From Drosophila miranda (taxonomy: Eukaryota > Arthropoda > Insecta > Diptera > Drosophilidae), in assembly GCF_003369915.1 (NCBI RefSeq), contig NC_046675.1, positions 4,898,001 through 4,962,000 on the forward strand: DNA of 64,000 nucleotides, given 5' to 3'. Positions 11,363 through 22,463 of the stretch are shown here, in pieces. The position numbers and the translations under genes are program-made. Numbering within the stretch: position 1 is the stretch's first letter; the number at the start of each line of letters is the position of its first letter. The notes beneath the pieces were generated by a model. The model was given only the letters and a program-made list of their open reading frames with translations, was not told the origin of the DNA and did not search any database.

Positions 11363-13133
11363 ATGGCAAATCCAATGCGAATCAAGGAGGAGACATCCGG
11401 CGAAGATCCCGCCAGCACGGAGACCATCGAAATAGCCGATCGGGAGGATGATGTAAGTATTAAGCTGAGATTTCGGCGTTGTAGCCACACATACACACAC
11501 CCAGCCCACAGGTATGTGGGTTTGTGTGTGTATATGTTTGTATGGCGATGTCTCACTGTGACGCATCTTTAATGCGTTTTACTCGCCCGTCACGCCCCCC
11601 GTTCCGGTACGTGCGTCATGCGCCCAGCAGGACATATGTGAATTGGAGCACTTGCGTAAGCTATTTATCGGTGGCCTGGCGCCCTACACCACAGAGGAGG
11701 GCCTCAAGGTGTTCTACGGGCAGTGGGGCAAGGTGGTCGATGTGGTGGTGATGCGCGATGCCGCCACAAAGCGTTCGCGTGGTTTCGGCTTTATTACCTA
11801 CACAAAGTCCGCGATGGTGGACAAAGCACAGGAGAACAGGCCCCATATCATCGACGGCAAGTATGTTGTGCTATTTATACACTTTTGTACTTTGAATGGA
11901 TACAAAAGATATTGTTTATTGCTTGCAGAACGGTGGAGGCCAAGCGGGCGCTGCCACGCCCGGAGCGTGAGACCCGCGAGACCAACATATCCGTGAAAAA
12001 GTTGTTTGTCGGCGGACTGAAGGACAATCATGATGAGGACTGCCTGCGGGAGTACTTCGTGCAGTTTGGAAGAGTGGTTTCCGTCAAGCTGCTCACCGAC
12101 AAAACCACCGGCAAGCGTCGGGGATTTGCATTTATAGAATTCGATGATTACGATGCTGTGGACAAGGCAATACGTGAGTAGAGAGTGTCTTCGTACTGTA
12201 TTCCCCTGTACCGTATATTTCTCTGTCAGTTCAAAAGCAACATTCCATTAAGTACGTGCACGTGGATGTCAAGAAATCTATTTATAACTTGGAGAAGAAA
12301 GACAAACAGGCCCAGGGCCCGCCGACCAATGGCAGCAAGCCGCCCCAGCAACAGCCACAGCAACCGCCTCAGCCGCACAATGGGAACATGCAGCCGCCCG
12401 GCTACCGTCCGCCTGTGCCTCCACAGCAAGCGATGCCTCCGTATCCGCACCAGCCGCCGCCACCAATCAATGCCCCGCCACCCAACTACAACTACTGGGG
12501 CCCCGGTCCGCCGCCACCAATGCAGGGATACTATCAGCAGCCACCTCCGCAAATGAACGGCTGGAACGGCTATCCGCAGAATGGCTGGAATGCTCCGCCG
12601 CCGCCACCGCCAGGCCCGCAGCAGTGGCACCCCAGTCAATGGGGCTGTCCGCCGCCTGTGCAGCCACCGGCAGGTGCAGGGGGTCCGCCAATGGATCATC
12701 ATCGCAACGGGCCGCCCCCGCCGGCGCCGGGTAACTGGAACATGCCGCCCAACGCCCCGCCACCCGTACCTGGAGCACCGCTGCCGCAGGGGCCACCGCC
12801 ACACCTGCAACCGCCTCCGAATTTCGGCAGCGGCTATCAGCAGAGCTACGGTGGGGGTCCTACCAAGCACAACAACATGACTGCGAATCGCATGAACCCC
12901 TATGCGACAGCTCCCCCCAACAATTACCGTGAGTGGATGCGCCTGGTGCGGAAGGTGTATGAATGAGTTCATGAATTATTTCGCCCACAGACAACACACA
13001 GCCGCCAGCCTCTGGCTACGGGCCGTACAATTCTCCAGCTCCGCCGCCGAATGGAAACGCACCGCCGCCAAAGGGCGTGTCAAACGGTTCGGTGGCCGTT
13101 GGAGGCACTGCCAATAGCAAGTATCGCCGCTAG
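11363..13133 (+). CDS. Rb97D: Rb97D, hnRNP A/B-type RNA-binding protein
   Basis: A nuclear hnRNP with two RRMs and a long Pro/Gly/Asn/Gln-rich tail. In flies it binds RNA and is needed in the male germline. Exons 11363-11452, 11631-11860, 11929-12173, 12230-12928 and 12991-13133 join in phase to 468 residues. RRM1 (about 40-115) has RNP2 KLFIGGL and RNP1 [11 protein letters not shown]2 (about 131-205) has KLFVGGL and RGFAFIEF. The tail is made of PPPP, QQPP and NGWN-type motifs and ends SKYRR. Residues 1-30 are acidic. Donors are all GTRNGT-like (GTAAGT, GTATGT, GTGAGT, GTGAGT). If the last intron is retained, the protein would instead end [12 protein letters not shown] with a stop at about 12966. 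A GTAAGT just after the stop (13141) suggests a 3' UTR intron. Confidence 0.95.
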
Positions 13134-15515
13134 ATCGCCGGTAAGTAGAGCGCCCTGCGGCTGCATCCCGTCCCTCCCCGCCATTTAGCTGTCGTTTAAT
13201 TAATAAGAAAACCCCCCCCAGATACGTCTTGCCGCCCCATATGTATATGTTTAAAAATGTTTAACGTATGAACTAATGTGTACAATTCTTTTTGATTTAG
13301 ATGCCTTTTTGTGCGCACTTTGTGCAGCAAAAGAAAGATTCAAGGTACTCTTAAGATAGCAACACACACACTCGCTTAGAGTTAACAGAAAAAACAGAAA
13401 GCACACATAAACACTGAAAAACAGGACACTTAACGCATTGTCTCTCTATCTATCATAGGACGACTTACTGCGATTTTTACTCTACACTTAAGCTATACCA
13501 TTGATAATTTAACTATCGATCTAAGCCACAGACTATATGTATAAATATTTTCTAGAACAATGTTTTCGGGAGGTCCAAAGGTCCTTTAACCATTTTTTGT
13601 TGCATACATCTGAATGCATGTATGCAACCCCATTTAGAGTGGGGAGGGAATATGCCGATCCATGCCGCATTTTGGAAAACATTTATCTAAAATCGAATCG
13701 AATCGGATGGATGGATTACCAGTGCTCTCTATATTACCAAACCTCCCAATCTCTGTAATTTTTCGAAACCAAGCGTCCGTGCAGCGCGCGTTTGCTTGCA
13801 AAAAATATTAACTAAGGATTGACAAATGAAAGCAATAAATCAATTAGCAATTAGATACAAATTACGCAGCTTTAGCCTGAGCTTATTGGCCATAATTCGT
13901 ATAGCTAGATAATAGAGCCTTTGTATTACCTAACAAAAAAAAAACAAACAAACAAACGCAAAAAAAGATACGTCCAGAAATAACATAAACGTAAACAACA
14001 AGAGAAAAAAGAATAAGTAAATCAAATCAAATCAAACGCTGAGCTGGCGGGCGTAGCACGGGTGTGTGGCCTTAACCTATCGATGTACACACGAGTTGAT
14101 ATCAAAACTATTGTCAATTTTTATAGAGCAACAAGATTATATACACCATACGACTACTATTGCTATACAAGACAACACCAAACATGATTCTATAATGCTG
14201 TAAAAAGGTTTCTCCACACCAAATGTCATTGAACTACCCGCTCATTCCGCCGATTGACTGGATTAACACGTTATGATGGCAGATAACCTTCCTTTGAGTA
14301 AAGAAGGAAGTTCCTTAAGTAAATTAGAATGCCTAGAACTTGCCAAAACCCATTCATTTCATCGAGAATATAACATTCAATCCTATTTTCCCCATTGGAA
14401 ACTAATTCATTCAGTCTAGTTTTACCATTTATTACCAGAAAGGTATTGCATTATCATAATCCAGTCAATCAGTAGAATTACGATAATACGCGCATGTTTC
14501 TTTATTATTTTTAAAGCTTTTGGGCAGAATTCCTTTGTTTTTGTTTGACAAAAGATGAGAATACAAATAATTATACACAGAAATTATATATATATCTATA
14601 TATGTATAGTATGTATTTATATTTGAGTACGAACCACGACACACGGAACTCTAAGTTAAGTTTAGATCCACAGTTTAACTAGATGTACGAATTCTCTCTT
14701 TCTACAATATTATTACTATATTATACTATATGTATATGTATGCTTACGTTCTGTAGCTCACGCCAAAGGCTTTGAATTTGATCTATGAATTATATATTAA
14801 ATATACGATTAATTATGTATTGAGAATAAGTCAAAAAAAAAATATGCGGAGGCTCAGTCCACAAGTCCACTTTGCCAGCTTCATTTAGAGCCACTCCTCT
14901 ACTCTCTACATTTACGAATACAAAACACACTAATCACTTAACCGAAAATATATGAAAATTCGTATTTATTTTAAATAAATAAAACCTGAAAAACCAACAC
15001 TATGTATCTGTATCTAAACATTTATTTTGAGCTACTATCCGGCTGTAAGTCTCTCTCTCTGTTTTTCCCGCTCTCTCTGTCGATACCGCCAAAGAAGTGA
15101 ATGCCAGTCTAAGTAGTAATACTATCATAAAGATTTAGTTAATTTTTAATGCAATTCTAGGTACGCAAACGTTAACGCAAGACCATACACAATTTTCGAA
15201 TTAATTTTAAACATATTTACCATGAATTCTAAGCCCTAAAACGCTTGAGACAAGCTTCTTGTTGTAGCCTTAAGGTAAGTTAGCGAAGAGGCAACCACAC
15301 ACCAGGTGTACTCGTACTTCAGATCGTAACAATATCAGTATAGCCTTGTCTATAAGTGCGCTTAAGTACCTTGCTTTACAACTAGCGAATCGAATCTTTA
15401 ATCAGACTTTCTAAAACAAACCAAAATATTTCTTTTCCAAAACAAAACAAAAACAACGAAAACCTGAGCCAATTCTGGAGAGATCAAGGACCAAGGACTG
15501 GCAGCTACACTGAAG
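13134..15515. other. Rb97D 3' UTR and downstream DNA; possible SPARC 5' leader exon at its end
   Basis: AT-rich sequence with several possible poly(A) signals (for example AATAAATAAAA near 14975-14985), so the Rb97D 3' UTR may be long. Near the right end, TATAAG at about 15351 lies upstream of a strong donor, CTGAAG/GTAAGT at 15516. These could mark the promoter and 5' non-coding exon of SPARC, whose coding exon begins just after an acceptor at 17501. No protein-coding gene is visible. Confidence 0.4.
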
Positions 15516-17501
15516 GTAAGTTGTAGATTATTTACTGAAATTTTGTATGAATAAAACGTATAAATAATAAAGAAAAAACTATGAACAATTGAATATCTTT
15601 TGTGTTTTCTCTCCGAGCGAACATGTTGCAAGGCAGCACGTTTGAGGCGACGGCTCCAGAAGTGTTGCATGTGCTCCAATCTTTTCAGCGGCTGTGCGGG
15701 CGATCCATAATCATTTCATAGCTTTTTCAGGCCAACCATTCATTCGCCATCTATCCCCCAACGCGAAAGGAATTACACTTGAGCAACACATAACATAATA
15801 TATAGTGAGTACATGTATTAAAGAACGCAGTGAATAATACGGTCTGAGAGGTTTCAAAGTTCATTGGATCGTTTCGGATTACGGTAGTCTCGGCTTTGGT
15901 TTGTTCTCAAGTTTCTGTTGAAGTTCAATGTTCAGCCATATTGGCGAATCAATTGATGGTTAATTAAACTCAATTTTTGGGGAAATTTGCCAATCAATTT
16001 CGAGTCAAGTCGGTGTTTGGTGGTCGGGTCGATGTGTTGCAAGGTTAAGAGTACCCCTTGGAAGTGCAATCATCATCATCGCTGGCAGGCAGCCTATGCA
16101 GTTCCGCGAATTAATCCAAATTGTTTTGTTTGAGGAGAGACGGCTAAAGGCGGGGAAGAAGAATCATTTGTCTACATTTCATCAGCCTTCCAGCATAAAC
16201 ATCTCTGGGGCCGCATCACGTCATTGTTGCTAGTTTTTTTTTGTTATAATTAAACTGCAGCCCGACACACATGCACATACATCTATGGAATGCATTTCGG
16301 CATCCAACTCTTGGGGATATTCCTGGAAATCACTGCAGTTGTCTGTTTGTACATATTCTTTTCGTTTTTTGTGGCGCATTATTTCTCTGAGATAGAGATT
16401 TTCGCTTGGCTATGAAAAAGCGACGATTAAGCAAATCTCAGTCGCCCGAAAACGGAAGCAGCCGATCCTGATAAGCAGCGGCTGTGCGATGACTGGGGCC
16501 AAGTCGGGCCTTGCGATAATCATAAGTTGTCGTTGAGCAATCCACAAGCCATTTAGTGCTCGGGGACACTTGAATTAGGGCGACATCTTGAGCTGATTAT
16601 AATGGATCTATGGAAATATGGTTTCGTTTCTAACATTAAGGTCAGTTTTAATCAGGGACAGTGCTATCATACCCTACCTACATGGAAACATTTATAGTAG
16701 ATGCCTCAAAAACACACATGTATTCCATTTAGAGATGACTTCATAAACAAGATTTTTTTTTGAAAAGCTTTTTGCCATGTGTTCGACATGCTTTATGGAC
16801 AATTTTCTTGAGGCTGCAGTTTATACAGAAATGTTTGAAGAGTGCAAGGGAAATGGCAGCGGAAACGTGGAAGAAATATAACACATTTAGAAGGAGATTT
16901 CTTAAATTTATCGCGGAAACCAGTTGATTCCGATTTGTTCACAGTTTTACCTATGTATATTCATTTACTTATCAACTATTCTAATGTGTAGCTTCCTCTA
17001 ACTTCTCAAATGAAATGGAATTCTGAAATTTCCACCAAAGTTCTTATTGGATTACTTTTTCATATCCACTATTTCTGCGGGTACCACCCCAAACTATAAT
17101 AAGACATTTTCCTTCCCCTGTCTTCCATGAGAACAATGTGTTTGCATTGTTTTCATTTGTGTTTTTGCACAGATCCATAAATTCACTTTCCAGATAGATC
17201 GACAATTCTTTCCGTCTGCATCTGCAACTGTACGAAAACGTACTCGTTTGACCTCTTGAACTCTGGGGCGCAATTTCGCCGCCGTCTTCAATTGTCTTTG
17301 ATGGGAAAAAGGCACCGCTAATGCCGATGCATCAGCGGTGCTTCCGACATGAGTGAAGGCTTGTAAACCAACCCTTAAGGGTAGGGGTAGGTTACAGCCA
17401 AAGATCGTTACGTTCCTTGAGCAGTACAGTTACGTTTTGCGATGGCAGGAGGCGTAAAACCTTTTGAAAATAAACCGCTCTTTACTCTAAAGATCTTCTA
17501 G
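15516..17501. other. Probable SPARC 5' UTR intron
   Basis: Bounded by a GTAAGT donor at 15516 and a TTCTAG acceptor ending at 17501, three bases before the SPARC start codon. The interior is non-coding and AT-rich with no recognisable element. The model rests only on these two splice sites and on the absence of another gene; transcript data would settle it. Confidence 0.4.
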
Positions 17502-17504
17502 AAG

Positions 17505-18475
17505 ATGCGTTCCATCTGGCTGTTGCTCGGATTGGCGCTGTTGGCCTTGTCGCAGGTCCAAGCCGCCGAGGAGGATCTGGATCTCTCAGATCTGGACCTG
17601 TCCGATATGGATGAGAACGAAGAGGAGTTCCTGCGCCTGCTGGAGGAGAAGGCCAAGGTGGGATCATGATCAAAGAGACATCTCCGGAATTGATATTCAA
17701 ACATTTTGAAACTCGTTCACAGATCAAGGATGTGGAGCGTGAGAATGAGATTGCCAACCAATTGGCCGCCGTTCAGCACAACCTCCTCAATCCCGTCGTG
17801 GAGGTGGATCTGTGCGAGACCATGCCCTGCGGTGCCGGCCGCATCTGCCAGTTGACCAACGAGAAGCCCGAGTGCGTGTGCATTCCCGACTGCCCCGAGG
17901 AGGTGGACACGCGTCGCCACGTCTGCACCAACACCAACGAGACCTGGCCCTCGGATTGTTCCGTCTATCAGCAGCGCTGCTGGTGCGACATCCAGCACGA
18001 AGGCTGCCGCAATCCGGACAACGCTCACATGCACATCGACTACTATGGCGCCTGCCACGAGCCCCGCATCTGCGACGGCGAGGATCTGAAGGAATTCCCA
18101 CGCCGCATGCGCGACTGGCTGTTCAACGTGATGCGGGATCTGGCCGAGCGCGACGAACTGACCGAGCACTACATGCAAATGGAGCTGGAGGCGGAGACCA
18201 ACAACTCCCGGCGCTGGTCCAATGCTGCCGTTTGGAAGTGGTGCGATCTGGATGGTGACACCGATCGTTCCGTATCCCGCCACGAGCTGTTCCCCATCCG
18301 AGCGCCGCTGGTGAGCCTCGAGCATTGCATTGCCCCGTTCCTGGAGAGCTGCGACTCGAACAACGATCATCGCATCACCCTGATCGAGTGGGGCGCCTGC
18401 CTGGAGCTGGATGCCGATGACCTCATGGAGCGCTGCGACGACGTCCAGAAGGCACAGCCGCATCTCTTGGGCTAG
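17505..18475 (+). CDS. SPARC: SPARC / BM-40 / osteonectin
   Basis: A secreted collagen-IV-binding, calcium-binding matricellular glycoprotein of basement membranes. Exons 17505-17657 and 17723-18475 (phase 0, donor AAG/GTGGGA, acceptor TTCACAG/A) give 301 residues, about the usual length. The order is: signal peptide (MRSIWLLLGLALLALSQVQA), a short acidic domain (DLDLSDLDLSDMDENEEEF), a follistatin-like/Kazal region rich in Cys (LCETMPCGAGRICQ, then CVCIPDC), and an EC domain with two EF-hand loops (CDLDGDTDRSVSRHELF and CDSNNDHRITLIEW). The paired Cys around the second loop are kept. NETW and NNS are possible N-glycosylation sites. A poly(A) signal AATAAA lies near 18573; the gene converges on His2Av. 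Confidence 0.97.
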
Positions 18476-19038
18476 AGAAACGCCCGCCGCTTATGCTTAT
18501 ATGTTTAACAATCCTATTTTTCAACACATTTTTCGTGCACAAAGTTTATTGCAACAATTTGTAAAATGTCTCTAATAAATTGTTTTGGGGAAATAACAGG
18601 ATTTGAGTTTTTATTATAATTTTTATTAAATTTATTCGTGTAATTACTCGGCGCTTATACTTATCTATGCTTTACTTTCCGCTTTCATCTGTTATATAAT
18701 CCTCGATCGCTCATTGCATTTCTTTTATCCTTTCACATTTTTGTTTAAGATTATACAAAATAATGCGTGCGCGTATATATTTTATGGATGTGTGATTTGG
18801 GTGCTTGAGGGGTTTTGTTGTGTGTGTGTGTGTTGGCCTGGGGGCGGATATCTATAATTACATATAATTATGCTTTCTTTTGTGTGTGGGTAAAAATGCG
18901 TTGCCGTCGCACAGAAATTATTAAAATTACATGTTTTTCCTCGTCGGTAAGTTTGGATCTCTCTACACGGTTCTTCGGAATTTAATCTTAAAACATCGTA
19001 TTTTTTAAAAAAGAGGGTGTCAAATGTGGGTTTGGCAG
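18476..19038. other. Convergent 3' UTRs of SPARC and His2Av
   Basis: 563 bp between two stop codons that face each other. AATAAA for SPARC is near 18573. TTTATT (poly(A) signal on the minus strand) occurs near 18608-18645, so the His2Av 3' UTR probably reaches close to the SPARC 3' end. A GT-rich stretch lies at 18820-18833. No coding potential. Confidence 0.6.
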
Positions 19039-20171
19039 TTAGTAGGCCTGCGACAGGATCACATTGCCCTTTCGCTGTGGATCCTGGACGGTGTCCTCTT
19101 TCTTGCCGATAAGCGACTTGTGAATATGGGGAATGACACCGCCGCCGGCGATGGTTGCCTTGATCAGACTGTCCAGCTCCTCGTCTCCGCGAATGGCGAG
19201 CTGTAAGTGGCGCGGTGTGATACGTTTCACTTTCAGATCTTTCGATGCATTTCCTGCCAATTCCAGAACCTAAAATCCAAGGAAAGCACACAAGTCTCAA
19301 ATTAGTCACCCGTTAACATAGGAATACCCTGTAACAGCACAGCCATCTGTTAAGCATTTACATCTATATATATGCATTTGTACAGAGAGATAGTACCGCT
19401 ATGGATGCTCTCAGAAAAAGAAAAGAGGCGGGAAAAATCAAAAAATCAAACTTACCTCAGCAGTCAAATATTCCAATATGGCAGCAGAGTAGACGGCAGC
19501 GGTGGCACCAACGCGTCCATGGGATGTAGTACGACTTTTCAGATGACGATGGATACGGCCAACGGGGAACTATATGCAAAACAGAAAACCCACAAATCAA
19601 TTACTAGGTTGTTTATGTTTTGCTACCCTCAAAACAAACCCACACACACACACACACGGCAAAGCACACACCCTGTATGTGGTGGTGAATTATGCTCACC
19701 GAGGTGAGAACACAAAAAGGCGCCAAAATGTACAGCAGACAACAACAAATATAAGGGAAATTACTCACCTGAAGACCAGCGCGCGCTGAGCGGGAAACTG
19801 CCTTCGCCTTTGCTTTGCCCGAATCCTTGCCTGCTTTGCCACCAGCCTGTCGAATACGAGAACAAAACACACACACAATTAGTTAAACACACCGAAAGAA
19901 GCCAGCAGCAGGAATACGCGTAGCGTACAAGATGGAGTCGGCCGCTGGGCGAAGTGTGAGGTTAAACACGATGAGATTGTCGCCGCCGCCACCGCAAAGT
20001 ACAACAAAAGTGGACATTTCTCGAAACTAAACGATTTAGGGAGATGTTTTCAATTTTCGCGCTACGTGGGCATCAATATTTGATTTGCTGGGCCCCCTGG
20101 CCGCTCGGCGGGGCACGCGCAATAAAGTACAGAATGTAGCTGCCGCTAAAATTTCTGCCATTAATTACCAT
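19039..20171 (-). CDS. His2Av: Histone H2A variant H2Av (H2A.Z/H2A.X type)
   Basis: The only H2A variant of Drosophila, combining H2A.Z and H2A.X roles in chromatin and DNA repair. Four exons on the minus strand: the ATG alone (20171-20169, ATG/GTAATT), 19846-19769, 19569-19456 and 19269-19039. They join to 141 residues, the exact family length. The N-terminus is [16 protein letters not shown]. The histone fold contains [11 protein letters not shown], the acidic-patch segment [20 protein letters not shown], and the H2A.Z-type [18 protein letters not shown]. The tail ends NVILSQAY, with the phosphorylatable SQ motif. The placement of the first intron directly after the start codon agrees with the fly gene as I remember it. 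Intron 2 holds a CA microsatellite near 19640. A member of the ballchen kinase family, which phosphorylates H2A, lies close by. Confidence 0.97.
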
Positions 20172-20669
20172 TTTATTTCAATCGATTTTTCGCTCTCGTG
20201 GGGAAATGTAATCTGCTCAAAGGCACTTTGGTTATTCGCGCGTTTTGGAATGATTATTAAAACCGAATTGAAGCGCGCAGCAATTGCTTTTAACGTGATT
20301 TCCTTTTCGTGAATTTCTTCGACGCGTCCACACTTTTTATGAAAAAAGACGCCGTCAGCAGTGTGACCGAGTTGTCGATATATGCACTCGGAAATATACC
20401 GAAATATACCTTGAAGACAAGGTACATTGCTTGTCAAAACACGGCGGGGTGAGGTTTGTACGAAGCTTGAATGGTATTTGGCTGTTTTTGCCTGTTGTCC
20501 ATACCCTCTTTTTATAGCCCATTCGAATCACTCATTTTTTCGTTGCACGTATGAGCAGGTGAGACCCTCTAAAACTCAGAAATATACCGTCAATATATCG
20601 ATGAAAAACGCACTAAGCCCACTTAAACCCTTTTATTTACACAGAAGAATAGCTTGAGTTAAACTGCGG
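20172..20669. other. His2Av upstream region
   Basis: About 500 bp to the start of the tandem duplication. The His2Av 5' leader and promoter must begin here. It contains TTGTCGATATATGCACTCGG near 20371, a direct repeat GGAAATATACC/CGAAATATACC near 20391-20411, and AAATATACCGTC near 20580. The 76-codon plus-strand frame here has no recognisable features. Confidence 0.45.
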
Positions 20670-20697
20670 AAATTAATACTATTAGTAATAATAATAA

Positions 20698-20905
20698 TTA
20701 TATTGTAGATTCAGCCTGTCCTTTATTTTTGTCTACCTGGAGATTCGTGGAGAGTATTAAAATACCCACTGGTCGACAAAGGGCTAATCGTTATCGGTCC
20801 ACGATCAGAAATCATATTCCATGATTTTTATTTTCTTTTGAACATTACTAGCTGGCTAGAACTTCTAGCTCTGAACACATAATTTTATCCAATTGGATAA
20901 CAACA
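20698..20905. repeat. Dispersed repeat, relative of 2808-3070
   Basis: Shares ordered sequence blocks with 2808-3070 (TTGTAGAT, AAAATACCC, GGGCTAATCGTT, GAAATCATATTCC, CATAATTTTATCC). It was duplicated together with the surrounding segment; the second copy lies at about 23851-24030 and has lost part of the middle. No reading frame or inverted ends seen. Confidence 0.6.
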
Positions 20906-21232
20906 AGATATGCAAATTTTAATTACTTCTTTTGATTTGATTGTGTCTAAAATAAGGTTTAAAAAGAAAAGGTAAAAAAACGCTTTTCGGCTATCGATAC
21001 TATCGACTGGATACGAAGGTGCGCGCCAAAGTATATGTATAAAAATAGATTGATGAAAAAAAATGCTGACAGGCTTTTACAGCTCTAATCACCATTTTTT
21101 AAATTCTTAAAACCTAACTTAATAATAAGTAAAGCGACAATGACAGTCGATTAAATTTAAGCAAAATATTTATTCTTCATCCGGAGAAATATTTTAAAAT
21201 TATTTATGCTTTTGTTGATCATTTTTTGGGTT

Positions 21233-22202
21233 TTACCCTCCAGGTGTGAAATTGGTACCGAACAATATGTTGCAAGCATTCGCGGCCACATTGCGCCGTG
21301 CTACTTTCTTTGAGCACCCATAGGCCGTAATCTTCTGGTTGTCAACGATCACACCGATACGTTGGAGCTCGACGTCCTTGTCATAATGAAAATACTTAAT
21401 TCCAGGGCGCATCTAAAAAGGAAACAAGAAGAACAATTGGTCACGTGTATTCGAATTTTACTACATTCTCTGATTTGAGTGAACCTACAATTTGGAGCAA
21501 TGAGGCCGGGTGCATGGTCTGCCAGTTTGGTGGCAATTCGGCACGGCCTCGTGGATTCTTCTGTTCCTTGGGGACGATGGAAACTGCTGCTTTGGTGTCC
21601 TCCTGCTGCGGCTGTGCTTTTGCCAATGGATGCTGTTCGTCCCGAAAGTAACCGTTGCGCTTCCACTTTCTGAATAATTTATACATTGCATACGATGCCA
21701 AATTGAGCTTTAGGAAATCGTCTTCGCTTTCAGTGTCGCTTCCATTGCTGTCCATGGATTCTGCGACATGGTTGGTCGATGGTTGGTTTTCCTCATCATT
21801 GGTCTTCGGTTTGCGTGGTGTTGCCCTCATTTTTGCAATGGCATAATCACGCAATGCAGCCTCACAGGCCAATTTCTTGGCCGCCATCTTGGAGAACGCC
21901 GTTTTCTGGTACTGGTTCGAGTTGACCGTGACTATGGCAGTGTAGCTGCCATTAGGATTGCTATTGATGGTAAAATCACTTATTTTAATGCCCTTATCCT
22001 TATTGAGCTCGTTGAGAACGATCAGGGCATTTTTCGGTTTCATCGACTTGCGTAGATGGCGAAGTAAGCGCTGCTTCTTATCGCGAGTGCGTTTCAATGA
22101 CTTCGTGCGCTTCACGAAGAGTTCTGCCGCGTTGACCAACGATTCGTCGTCGCAAGTTATTGACGGTGCATCTTTGGCTGCTGGCTTTGGAGTCGGAGTC
22201 AT
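21233..22202 (-). CDS. Double-stranded RNA-binding protein, copy A
   Basis: Two exons, 22202-21489 and 21412-21233 (phase 0, donor ATT/GTAGGT, acceptor TTTTAG/A, 76-nt intron), give 297 residues with two dsRBDs. dsRBD1 (about 56-124) has the pattern PKNALIVLNELN, then NGSYTAIVTVN and the RNA-contact helix KMAAKKLACEAAL. dsRBD2 (about 231-292) runs from HPASLLQI across the splice to SKKVARRNVAANACNILFG. An acidic Ser/Asp linker lies between. There is no catalytic domain. The layout resembles small fly two-dsRBD proteins such as Blanks, R2D2 and Loquacious, but I cannot assign an orthologue and do not recall a neighbour of this kind at 97D in D. melanogaster. The gene is head to head with ballchen copy A, 261 bp between start codons. 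Function is inferred only as dsRNA binding. Confidence 0.88.
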
Positions 22203-22463
22203 TTTTCAAATAAAATTATTATAACTCGCGCGTTTGGGTTATTGTCAGATACGATTTTGTATTTCTGGAAAATAATATCGATAAGCCGGAAATTTTCACC
22301 GATTTTTTATTTCGTTTCGCACCGCTCGCGAATATTGTATACGTGAATGGTGAATGGTGTATGGCAATTCTCCCCTTCGCGCTATTTGTGGCGGTATTTT
22401 GAGCAGAAAAAAAACTCGTGCATTTATTTAGAGTCTACACAGAATCCAAACGCGGCACACATA
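22203..22463. promoter_or_regulatory. Shared divergent promoter, dsRBD gene A / ballchen A
   Basis: A 261-bp gap between two start codons pointing away from each other must hold both promoters. It contains AATATCGATAAGC near 22274 (a DRE-like TATCGATA), CGCGCGTTTGGG near 22229 and TTCGCACCGCTCGCGAA near 22316. No TATA box stands out, as is usual for broadly expressed divergent fly promoters. A short GAATGGTGAATGGTGTATGG stretch here is absent from copy 2. Confidence 0.7.

Noticed and set aside
12226-12972. 248-codon minus-strand frame opposite the Rb97D Pro-rich exon
   Set aside because: It is Arg/Trp-rich only because it reads proline codons in reverse; the plus-strand RRM gene is certain.
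17717-18463. 248-codon minus-strand frame opposite SPARC
   Set aside because: It is a shadow of the SPARC coding exon with biased composition and no family features.
22347-22463. Upstream in-frame extension of ballchen A from the ATG at 22347
   Set aside because: It would add 39 residues with no match to VRK proteins. The same extension is not available in copy B, and the sequence is shared promoter DNA.
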